A DNA stretch of 64,000 bases, from contig CATNEN010000008.1 of assembly GCA_950097015.1 (NCBI GenBank), positions 372,001-436,000 of the forward strand. The letters run 5' to 3'. The DNA is from Macrostomum hystrix (Eukaryota; Platyhelminthes; Macrostomidae). A program made the position numbers and the translations under genes. The notes under the pieces were generated by a model that was not told the origin of the DNA, did not search any database, and worked only from the letters and a program-made list of their open reading frames with translations. Below are positions 1 through 12,100 of this stretch, piece after piece (position 1 is the stretch's first letter; every line of letters starts with the position of its first letter).

Positions 1-82
1 GCCTGTTAGACAGGAAGAACTCGCCTGTTAGACAGGAAGAACTCGCCTGTTAGACAGGAAGAACTCGCCTGTTAGACAGAGA
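1..82. repeat. 22-bp tandem array cut by the window edge
   Basis: Nearly four copies of a 22-bp unit with core gcctgttagacaggaagaac begin at bases 1, 23, 45 and 67. The array lies downstream of the last visible TTC6-like exon, presumably in an intron, and continues to the left. Confidence 0.85.
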
Positions 83-149
83 GCTCTTTTACCGTATGGG
101 CAACATTTCACCCCATAGAAATCCTACGTTAATAATCAGCTCAAATCAC

Positions 150-3100
150 CTCTCGCAGGGCCATAAAAGCGTCGGCGCGGCAGCGCACAGCCCTGATGTA
201 GGTCGGGTCGACATTGATGGCGGCGCTGTAGTGTCGGATGGCCCTGCAAATCAACAAAGATGCCGCTCGCGTTTGTAAAACAGTCTACAGAAATTCTAGA
301 CACAAAAGAATAAGTCAAAGACTCACAGCGCGTGTCGATCAGTGTGATGGTAAACCAGTCCAAGGTTGACGTGAGCACATGGTATGTCCTGTCTGAGTCG
401 GACCAGGGTCTCAAAGTCCGGTATGGCGTCCTCCGGCCTGAGAGGCAGAGATTGCGTTGAATGTGAAGACAGGGGGGTGAGTGGCAGAGCGGTTAACGCG
501 TTTTCCTCTCGAACTAAGGTCCGTGAGCTCGATTCTGCGGCAAGACCACATTAAGTTAGGGCGCAGCCGCGAAAGAAGGTTGGGGGGCTTGTCGTGCAAT
601 TTATTTCGCCCTTGAGGGCTACGTGAGAGTTTACACTGGCCGACGGTGAGAAACTCAGGGCAGATGTACACACCTGAATATGCTGTGTGCATGTGTACAG
701 TATCAGTGTGCGTGTGAACATGGGTAAGATCAGGACCAATCAGAGCGATGCAAACCAGAAAATTCTGGAAGCTCAAATGTTTTGTAAAAAAATGAAGAAG
801 CTTTTGCCACCTGTCCATCTCGCAGTAAAGTATGCCTCGATACATGAAGGCCATGGCATTCTCAACGTCTTCATTAAGCATCACCGAGATTGACAAATCT
901 CGCAGTGCTTTCTCCGGCTGAGCTCGCCTGAGCAGTCGGCCGCGATGATAGAACGCGATCCAGTTGTACGGATTGAGGTGAATAGCCGATGAGAAGGCCT
1001 GTACAGCAGGGATCATCTGCTGCAGCTTGGCGTAGCACCGCCCGATGTAGGTGTACGCCCGGGAGTCCTTGGGATCTCGGCTGAGCAGCTCCGTGAAGTC
1101 GTTAATGGCGAACTGCCATTGTCTGCGAGGTATGTTCGTGCTTCAATTTCAACTGGCATGAAAGCGATTTCAAGCTTCTCATTATAAGCATTATAGAAAA
1201 CCCAGCAAGAAGTTTGCGAGAATTTCGCTACAAATTAAAATAACACTTTAAAGGCTCAGCTCGGTTTATCGAAGCGGCCAAAGGGGTTGAGTGGCAGAGT
1301 GGTTTAATACGTTTGCCTCACTCGCTCCAAGGTCCCTGAGTTCGATTCCGCGGCGAGGCCACATTCATTTGGGGCGCAGCCCCGGAGAGAAGGCTTGGGG
1401 GCTTGTCGTGCAATTTACGCCCTTGAGGGCCAACCTCCAAGGCAAGAGTGTACACTGCCTGACGATGAGAAAGTCAGGACAGATGTACAAACCAGTGCGA
1501 GTGTGTGCTCAGGAGGCAGCGGAATAGGCAGAATTTCCTGTTCGCTGGCTGTGGGTCTAGTGTCACCAAATGATGTGCCAGAGCCCTCAGACCTCCAGCA
1601 ATAATGATTACTAGCATCATGATCGAAGCGGCACCTACTCATTCTGGAAGTAGTACAATCCGTGTTTGAACAGAGCGTCAGTCTTGCCCGGACTCAGCTT
1701 GCTGGCCATGGAGTAGTCCTCCAGGGCTAGTCGCATCTCGCCGCGCTGTAATAGACATTTTTGCGGATAGAAACTTTCTTATAGATTCAAATTTCGGTCT
1801 GGCACAAGGTCCCTGAGTTCAAATCTGTGGCGAGACCACATTAATTTGGCACCCACTCCCTGCACAGGAGGAATGTGTCTGGGGAAGTGAAAACATCCCA
1901 CCTTCAAGTCTATCAATCTTACTCACTTTCTCATACAGCCCAGCCCGCTTATAATAGCAGTCAGCGTCGCCAGGGTTGAGCTTGATTGCCTGGCCATAGT
2001 TGATGATGGCCATGGTGACGTCATTCTTCTTGCGATAGATTTCAGCGCGAGCTTTGTAAGCGCTGGCATGATCCTTGGCCTGCTTTAGAAGTACATTCAG
2101 ATCGTCCAGGGCCTCAGAGAGGCGGTTCTCCAGCACCTTGACCAGGTGTCGGTGCCAGTAAGCGTCCAGGAACCTGGGCTCCTGCCGAATGCAGCGGTCC
2201 AGATCCTCGCGAGCGCCTCGCAGATAGCCAAGCTGGGGTGGAGGCGAGACAGGGGAGATTTTTGAGTCTAAGGGCTCGAGATGTTAAAAAATTGCCTGCC
2301 TAGATTATATAACCAGCAGTTTCAGAAACACATAAATAGCATTCGGAGTAATAAGTCTTCATAGAGAATGTTTCATTGACGTGTTGTATAGCCAAGTGCA
2401 TTACGATTCTATTTGATAACTTTGCGAGAAGGAAAGCGAAAAAGACATGACTCTGTTTCACTGTCCTGTCCGACAGGATTATAGAGAGGCGGCATCGGAA
2501 AAAAAACATGAAGGCGTGAAATATTGAATCACCGCGCCTAGCTTCATCCCTCCATTTAAGGATTTAGTCTTTGCCGAATAGCTGTCCGGAGCGCCTCAAA
2601 GCGACGGTGAAAGGCGCGGAGATTACGGGGTGTTAAGAGCATGAGGATTAGCGGATGAACTCGGGACACAGTCGGGACTGCTGCTGCTGCTGCTGCTGCT
2701 GTTCGACACGCAAACGGGACTTTGCTCAGATGGCCATCATCCTCATCTTCCTGGAACCTGACTCTGAGCACTTGGGAAAGCCGGGAGCCTTTTTAATTAA
2801 GCATTCTGAGTACAGGCCGCGGTGAAAGTGGGGAGGAGATCTCAGCGAAGAGTGAAGGCAGACTGAGAAGCGGCCGTGGAGACAAAGGCGAAACGCCAGA
2901 GGCGCTGTGACGAGACAGACAGGCAGGGAGCAAAGGAAAATGCAAGCTTCTAGGAGCGCATTGAATTGCGAATTAGCTTTCTGCAACAAATCGACATTAA
3001 AGCTGCTTTTTGCAACAACTGCATTTTCAGATTCCTGTTTGCTTTCAAATTTAGCTGATTTCACGCAAAAATCATTTGAAAAAGGCAATAGGAAATATAG

Positions 3101-6100
3101 AAGAACACGTTTAGCCTCTGAATTCGGATTGCATCGTACCGTCTTTGCTTCCTCCTTAGTTCCTGATTCCTGATCCGATTCTTTCTGATTCTAGCTTCGA
3201 TTCCTGATCCGATTCTTTCTGATTCTAGCTTAGATTCCTGATCCGATTCTTTCTGATTCTAGCTTCGATTCCTGATCCGATTCTTTCTGATTCTAGCTTC
3301 GATTCCTGATCCGATTCTTTCTGATTCTAGCTTCGATTCCTGATCCGATTCTTTCTGATTCTAGCTTCGATTCCTGATCCGATTCGTTCTGATTCTGATT
3401 CCAGTGACGATTCTTCCGCAGTTCTTGCTGCAATTCAATTCAACCTAATACTTTTTCTGCACTTTAACTACGCTCATGACAGGTGGTGCATACCCCAGAT
3501 TTATCATGCCTCGTCCTCATGCTCACTTGAACTAAAATCTTGTCTTTTACTTGCTCGAAGCTTGAAAAAAACTTTTGTTACAACGAATGTAATCTTATTG
3601 CGAGGCATCTTAAATCAAAAAAATATAATGAAGTTGAGCACGACATCATCTGAGATGCTCTCAGCCCTGATCAGAGCCAACCTTTGGTTGCAAGTATAGC
3701 TTAAGAATAAAAATTAAATACACAGATTTCGTTTAGATCTTCATCAAACATCAAAAGCACAGAAAACAGCAGTCAGTGCAAGGAAACTGCTCATTGCTCA
3801 CTTTAGCATTGAGAATAGCTACATTTCATTGAAGTAGGGCAGAGTCTACCACCACTGCTGACACCCTACCATCACTGCTGACACCCTACCATCACTGCTG
3901 ACACACTAACATCACTGCTGACACACTACCATCACTGCTGACACCCTACCATCACTGCTGACACCCTACCATAACTGCTGACACCCTACCATCACTGCTG
4001 ACACCCTACCATCACTGCTGACACCCTACCATCACTGCTGACACCCTACCATCACTGCTGACACCCTACCATCACTGCTGACACCCTAACATCACTGCTG
4101 ACACCCTACCATCACTGCTGACACCCTCATACCATCACTGCTGACACCCTAACATCACTGCTGACACCCTACCATCACTGCTGACACCCTACCATCACTG
4201 CTGACACACTACCATAACTGCTGACACCCTCCCTACCATCACTGCTGACACCCTCATACCATCACTGCTGACACCCTAACATCACTGCTGACACCCTACC
4301 ATCACTGCTGACACCCTACCATCACTGCTGACACACTACCATAACTGCTGACACCCTCCCTACCATCACTGCTGACACCCTACCATCACTGCTGACACCC
4401 TAACATCACTGCTGACACCCTACCATCACTGCTGACACCCTCATACCATCACTGCTGACACCCTACCATCACTGCTGACACCCTACCATCACTGCTGACA
4501 CCCTACCATCACTGCTGACACCCTACCATCACTGCTGACACCCTACCATCACTGCTGACACACTACCATAACTGCTGACACCCTACCATCACTGCTGACA
4601 CCCTACCATAACTGCTGACACCCTACCATCACTGCTGACACCCTACCATCACTGCTGACACACTACCATCACTGCTGACACACTACCATAACAGCTGACA
4701 CCCTCCCTACCATCACTGCTGACACCCTACCATCACTGCTGACACCCTACCATCACTGCTGACACACTACCATAACAGCTGACACCCTCCCTACCATCAC
4801 TGCTGACACCCTACCATCACTGCTGACACCCTACCATCACTGCTGACACCCTACCATCACTGCTGACACACTACCATCACTGCTGACACACTACCATAAC
4901 TGCTGACACCCTCCCTACCATCACTGCTGACACCCTACCATCACTGCTGACACCCTACCATCACTGCTGACACCCTCATACCATCACTGCTGACACCCTA
5001 ACATCACTGCTGACACCCTACCATCACTGCTGACACCCTACCATCACTGCTGACACACTACCATCACTGCTGACACCCTACCATAACTGCTGACACCCTA
5101 TCATCACTGCTGACACCCTATCATCACAGGCAAGGACTTCAAACGACCAAGATTCACGAGGCCACCACTGGGCCCTAGGAAAGCAACTCACTTTCCGTCT
5201 AAGAGCACCACGTCTGCATAACAGAAAGGCACTGGGAGTCTTCTGGTCGGCCTCGGCCGCCTCGATCGCCGCCGTGAGCTTTGCTACCTCCTGCTCCAGG
5301 ATGGCCGCAGCTGTTTCCCGATCAGCCTCGGGAATCTCGTCTAGTGCCGGTGGAATTCGCTCAGGCAGCTCAGCCGGGTGCTCGGACGGTGCTTCCTCGC
5401 TGCTGTCTGAATCGCGTCGCACCCGTGCGAACTCCGGGTCTTTCAACAGTGCGCGCTCGTCGGCGTTAATGTCAGACGCGTCCTCGTTGTCTGCCGCGGC
5501 TGCTCCCGACGACGTCGCTGCTGCCGCGGCCGCCGCCGCCCCAGCCAAACTACGGCGTGAGTCAGCGCCGACAACAGTGCCGCCAACGTCGACTTCGTCG
5601 TCATCGCGCGGAGTCGGCGGGTAGACTTCGTCAAACCAGCGGTCCCAGACGACTGTTACCCAGTCGCGGGGGTCCACATCGCGCCTGCGCAAATATTTTA
5701 GATGCGCATTTCGGCTGATTGCATCAGAGCTTGACCGGGAGGAGGGGTGACGCCCTGGTAGGGAAGGGAGGGAGGGAGGGAATGGGACCCGGGAAGGGAG
5801 GAGGTGTGGCGCCCTCGTAGACCCGGGGAAGGGAGGCGTGACGCCCTGGTAACCCGGGGAAGGGAAGCGTGACACCCTGGTAACCCGGGGAAGGGAGGCG
5901 TGACGCCCTGGTAACCCGGGGAAGGGAGGCGTGACGCCCTGGTAACCCGGGGAAGGGAGGCGTGACGCCCTGGTAACCCGGGGGAAGGGAGGCGTGACGC
6001 CCTAGTAACCCGGATAAGGGAGGAGGCGTAGCGCTCTGGTAGACCTTAGAAAGGGAGGAGGCATAGCGCCCTGGTAGACCCGGGGAAGGGAGAAGGCGTG

Positions 6101-9100
6101 GCGCCCTGGTAGACCCGGGGAAGGGAGGAGGCGTGGCGCCCTGGTAGACCCGGGGAAGGGAGGAGGCGTGGCGCCCTGGTAGACCCGGGGAAGGGAGGAG
6201 GCGTAGCGCCCTGGTAGACCCGGGGAAGGGAGGAGGCGTGGCGCCCTGGTAGACCCGGGGAAGGGAGGAGGCGTGGCGCCCTGGTAGACCCGGGGAAGGG
6301 GCGTCTCAGAAGACAGAGCGAAAATGTTCATCTTAGTAACTCGTAAATTAATTACTATAATGATCTCCCAGGAGTCTCAGTAAGGAAGTTAGCGTGACGT
6401 ATTGGAAAAATAATGGGTGTTATACTTGTTAGGAAGAAATTGTTACCTGTATCCTCGCTCGGCCGCCCAGGCTGGGAAGTCGTCTTTCAGATTCAACGGC
6501 AGGCTGCGCCGACGTCGAGACCGAATTCGCCTGAATTCATCGTGAAAATGAACTACTTAAAGTAGCGGATCATGTTATAATTTTATATAAAACATTTTAG
6601 TACTGGGAGTTTTAAGAAATTCACGAGCCACTACTTATAGTAGCTATGAACAGAAATTGCATCACAGCTGTGCGAACAGGCCGTCGAGAAATTTGGATCA
6701 CTCACTTTGGCACTCGCAGCTCCCATTCAGCCGGCTTCTTGATGGCATCGATGGATTCCCGTCGGTGCAGCTGATTGGCTGGCTCCTGAAGGAAGCGCTC
6801 GATGGCGTCGATGCGGGCCATGCTGACCAGACCCCGGCGCTGACGCATGAGCTGCTGCCGCTGCTGTGCCTGCTGCTTCCTGAGCGGCCACGGGTGGGAG
6901 ATGGAGAGAAGAGATAGAGGAGTGGAAAAGGTAGCGGAAACCAGACGAAACAATCAGGCTAAACCTTGGTAAATATTTGTTACTATGGTAAAGCTAATAT
7001 TTTACCTTTAATTGTATTGCCGATCATTAGGCGCAGTATAAGAGCCGACTATTTTAATCTTATAAGAAACTTATTTTTTTAACGCCCTTGAATGTCATTG
7101 AGGGAAACATTACTTTCTATATTGTGTCATATGATTCAATTTTGTATTAAATCATACAGGTAACCGTCTGCTTGTAATTAGTCTCGTTCCTGTAGAACTT
7201 ATGTAAGAGGTCGAAAGTTCAAAGTTCTATTTGTAAATTAATCGCCAAATAAAGCTTTCCACAATGCTTAATGCATGTATTTGTATCGTGGTTGAACTCC
7301 AATTAGCAATGGCACGCAGCCGCGTGATTCTCACGCTTGACCCTGGCTGGTGAAACTCGTATAGTTTCCCAGCGAACAATATTACTCAACATCGCTAAAC
7401 ATGCATCTGTCAATGCGAAATCCTTGAGAAATTAGTTACAATCGATATCCTTGTTGTCTTCTATAAGCTTTGTTTCGCTAACTAGACAGTCCAGAAAAGA
7501 CCAGCAAATTTCGGTTCTTTCTGACCTTCTTCTTCTAAAGGAGACGAGACTGAGTAAACGAAAAATAGGAAACGGAAAAGTTCCATTGAAAGTTGACAGA
7601 CCAGAGACTGCGCGATTGAGATAAGACCGACAGTGGAGTGAATCACTAGTGCAATGAGACATAAACATTTAAAGTAGGCCTAGAAATGTGGCCCTGTCCC
7701 CATACTGGCTAATCAGTCGAACCATCGCCCTTTGGAACTTTGTAGCTAAGGAAAAATTTTCCAGGTAGATATCACTGTAGACACACATGCGCGTCTCATG
7801 CGTCGCAGAGGTGACAATAATTTTCTACAGACGCTTTTATCATTAGGTTGCACTTTTCTTTCATTTGAAATGCCAGACAGTATAATTAAGACTCACTGTT
7901 TGGGTAGAATGACGTATCTCCTGCCAGCAGCCAGAGCCAATTCGGCTGGAGTCGGTTTGCGCTCTGAAATATTTAGTCGATGCAGTTTAAGATATTGGTT
8001 GCCGAGCAAGCTTGGCAACTGTTACGATAATTTCAACGAACCTTTTATTGATAACTGTCTCATTGTTCTGGATCGTTGTCCATCGGCCTTGTCTCCTGTC
8101 TCTCCACCGTCAGGACCCGAGTCGCCCGCCCGTGTGGCATCTTGGCCATGTTGGTCATGCTGTCCAGACTGGTCCAGCTGTTTCTGATGTCCAGTCGACT
8201 GATCCAGCTCCTGTAGTTTAGCTCGCTTTTCCTCCTCAGCCATGAGACGAGATTGGGCTTGAAGCTATGGGAGTTTGGTTGATAATACGAGCTAATACAT
8301 GTATACTGTCAACTTGACGCTAACCAACACCTTAAAAAACTGTTTCTTACGCACCTCCTTTTCTATGGCATTGTAGTCTAGATTTAGCACCAAATTATCT
8401 TCTTCGTCCAGATGAACACTGGGCAGTGATCTACTCGGTCTCAGACCTGGAATGAGTAACCATGGGAAAATGTTTTACGGTGAATCTTGGGCTTCTGAGT
8501 GATGCGTGATGATAGGGATGAGGTAGCACTTTTGACTGAGGCTAGAAGTGGAAAAGTGTCTGTTCTGACTGGGAGTTGGGGTAAGAAATAGGACCGTGTC
8601 ACTTCTGAATGGGTTAGGGGTCAGAAGGCGTTGCTTCTGAATGGGTTAGGGGTCAGAAGGCGTTGCTTCTGAATGGGTTAGGGGTCAGAAGGCGTTACTT
8701 CTGAATGGGTTAGGGTCAGAAGGTGGCACTTCTGAATGGGTTAGGGGTCAGAAGGCGTTGCTTCTGAATGGGTTAGGGGTCAGAAGGCGTTACTTCTGAA
8801 TGGGTTAGGGGTCAGAAGGTGGCACTTCTGAATGGGTTAGGGGTCAGAAGGCGTTGCTTCTGAATGGGTTAGGGGTCAGAAGGTGGCACTTCTGAATGGG
8901 GTTAGGGGTCAGAAGGCGTTGCTTCTGAATGGGTTAGGGGTCAGAAGGCGTTGCTTCTGAATGGGTTAGGGGTCAGAAGGCGTTACTTATGAATGGGGTT
9001 AGGGGTCAGAAGGTGGCACTTCTGAATGGGGTTAGGGGTCAGAAGGTGGCACTTCTGAATGGGGTTAGGGGTCAGAAGGCGTTGCTTCTGAATGGGTTAG

Positions 9101-12100
9101 GGGTCAGAAGGCGTTGCTTCTGAATGGGTTAGGGGTCAGAAGGCGTTACTTATGAATGGGGTTAGGGGTCAGAAGGTGGCACTTCTGAATGGGGTTAGGG
9201 GTCAGAAGGCGTTACTTCTGAATGGGTTAGGGGTCAGAAGGTGGCACTTCTGAATGGGGTTAGGGGTCAGAAGGCGTTACTTCTGAATGGGTTAGGGGTC
9301 AGAAGGTGGCACTTCTGAATGGGTTAGGGGTCAGAAGGCGTTGCTTCTGAATGGGTTAGGGGTCAGAAGGCGTTGCTTCTGAATGGGTTAGGGGTCAGAA
9401 GGCGTTGCTTCTGAATAGGTTAGGAGTCAGAAGGCGTTACTTATGAATGGGGTTAGGGGTCAGAAGGCGTTACTTCTGAATGGGGTTAGGGGTAGAAGCT
9501 ACAACTTATGAACGAGGGTAAAGGAGGGAAATTGTCACGACCTCAAGGAATATACTATCACGAACAGCATTAAAACGTTTAATATTCTCACCAAAAAAGC
9601 TCTCGACTCCGCCTTCATTTTTGTACTCTAAATTGAGCCTCTCAATGCTGCGACTAAGACGCTTTTGAAGTCTGTGAAAAAATAAAAAGAGGTATAGTTG
9701 AATCATGAAATATGATTCTGAACAATATAGCACTGGAAAAGTGTTTTATTTAACTACGAGCTAACTGTCAAAATGTGCAGGTCTCACCGCATCCGGGTCA
9801 GCTGCACGCATTCCTCAATCGCAACCGCATCGCCCATTGAGAGGCCACTGTCGGCTGCATCGCCGGTTCCACCAGGCGCAACGCCGGTGATGTCGGTAGA
9901 GTCGCGTTGACGCCTTTCACCAACAAAGATACCACCGCCGACGCCGGCACCCCCATTCGAATCTGATGCCATTCGACTCAATCGGACGGCGCTGCCCGAC
10001 GCAAACTCGTCGAACGGCACGGCACTCTGGTACTGTTTGAACAGAGCTGCGCGCACCTGCTCTGGTCCCGCCTGGGCGCGTGGCGGCGGAGGCTCTAACT
10101 GGTCGACACGGCGCGCAGTCTTGCCCAAAAATTCAACTCGAGTGCCGGCAAGCTGCAGCTCGGGCATCCGAATGATTGGCTCGCCAGTCGCAGCAGCTGC
10201 GGCCTCTTCGGTCTCGTCTGCCTGCAGCTGACGCAACGCCTCCACGGCTCGCTTCTGCCAGGCCTCGTAGCTCTCGATCTCGCGCATTATCCGATCGACG
10301 CCGGCTGTCTCGTCGCTGACAGCTGGCAGAGCTATCGCCGGTGTCGGCTCCGGCTGCAATGGCGCTGCTGGCAGTCGCATCAACAGATGATGCTCCTTCC
10401 GAGCCCGACGTTCGGCTGGCTCAGTGCGTCGCCAATTCGTGTCGTCCAACATGCAGAGCGAGTGAATGTCCGGCTTCGAAGTTGGCATCATCGGCTCAGC
10501 GATGGTGCCGGAGACTTCGCTCTGACTATCGTCGGCTTTATGGCGACGCTGAGGCGGCTGCGCCTTCTGCAACATCGCCACTTGATGGCCTTGAAGACTA
10601 ACCACATCCGTGATGGAGACCTCCGCAGGCAGTCGACTTAGCTCAAGAACCTGCGGTGTGCATAATGTTAACTTAGACGTTGTCTGGTATAAATCCATTC
10701 AAACGATCTAATCATTGATTATGAATTAAGACTACTATTCTGATTATGAGTGAGTAGTCTTTTTTACTATATAATAAAATGTGACATTGTTTTTTTGGAT
10801 GTTGAAATTTATTGTGCAATTTACGAGATTAAGTTATGCTCAAGCAAGTCGAAACTTCAAAAGTCTTCCCAAATCCCTCAGGTATTTTATTATCGTGTAA
10901 AACTGGAATTAACCACAGCACGACTCGTTCAATTGAGGCCTTTATATGGATAAACATGTTTTCTCCGATTCAATTCAGAAAAAAAAGCGCAATGCTAATC
11001 AATGTCATTTGTAAACGATAAATGAAAAAGTTCAAAAACATTTAGATTGAAATTAGAAAGCGATAGAAGTGCATCCAAGTGCGTCGTGGCAGTGGAGGGT
11101 GGGCGGGCGCGCTCAGTCAAAACACGCAAACTTTTTAAACAGCCCGCTGCACGGCCCAAAGCCCAGAGTCTATTCAAGGTCTGCCTCTCTCTCATTGGCT
11201 GGCTGGGCTTGGCCCACGAGTAGGCGAAATGAAATATAATTTTAAGGCCGGGGCTTGAAGGGGTTTCCCTCCTCGTCACGCGGGAAATCCATGACTAGTG
11301 CTCGCCTCCACAGACCAGGCCTTCCGCTCATTCCCTCTCCGACCAACCCAAGCACGTAGGTCACAAATGGAACACACGAGGCCCACGCATGACATAACGT
11401 TATAGATAGATAGGAGAAGTGAATGGAACAGGCTTAAGCTTCTACTATAAAAGGCTTCAGTTTTGACCCAGTCCAGGTTTTCTCTTTGTGATCCTCGCGC
11501 ACAGCAAGCAGTCTACAAATCTGCAACACGCTGATACCTGAGCATCGACTCGAGTTTTAGAAAGCAGGAAATAAGTCATGCTTGAAACACTATTGAATTC
11601 GCCGGCACTGACTAATAATGTGCCAACTGTGCCTTCGCCATTCACCGTGTTACATCGTGGCGAGGCTAAAAAACGTAGTAAGACTCTACAGTTAGCAGAA
11701 GACGAGTCCAGCAAGCATCAGCAACAGCAGCATCATGAGCATTCTTGCGAGCAAACAAGTAGAAAACGATCAGCTGGCGAGTACAATAATTTGGTCACGG
11801 CGGTCTACTCAGTCTGTTGCCTATACCAGTTCATCAGATACTTGCCGCTGCTAATACTCCGGGTCTGCTTTGGAGCGGGTGTAAGTTTTCTACCATTAAA
11901 TCGATGATTTTAAAGTAAATCACCATTTTAAATCAAACATTAATCTCATTATCTCTTGACCAAATTTTAGCAACAGCAACAGCAGCAGCGGCAACTACAA
12001 AGAGCCGGGTGTCAATCTCGCGGCTTGAGGAGCAGCCAATTAATGGCGCAGCAGCAGCAGCAGCAGCAGGACAGTGGACCCAATGTGCGCACAGTAACAG

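Noticed and set aside
1291-1642. Overlapping short frames at 1.3-1.6 kb
   Set aside because: They are readings through the SINE copy bounded by the 11-bp target duplication.
3848-5130. CRISPR-like regular repeat array
   Set aside because: The units are head-to-tail without unique spacers, in a eukaryotic intron. It is an ordinary minisatellite, like all other arrays here.
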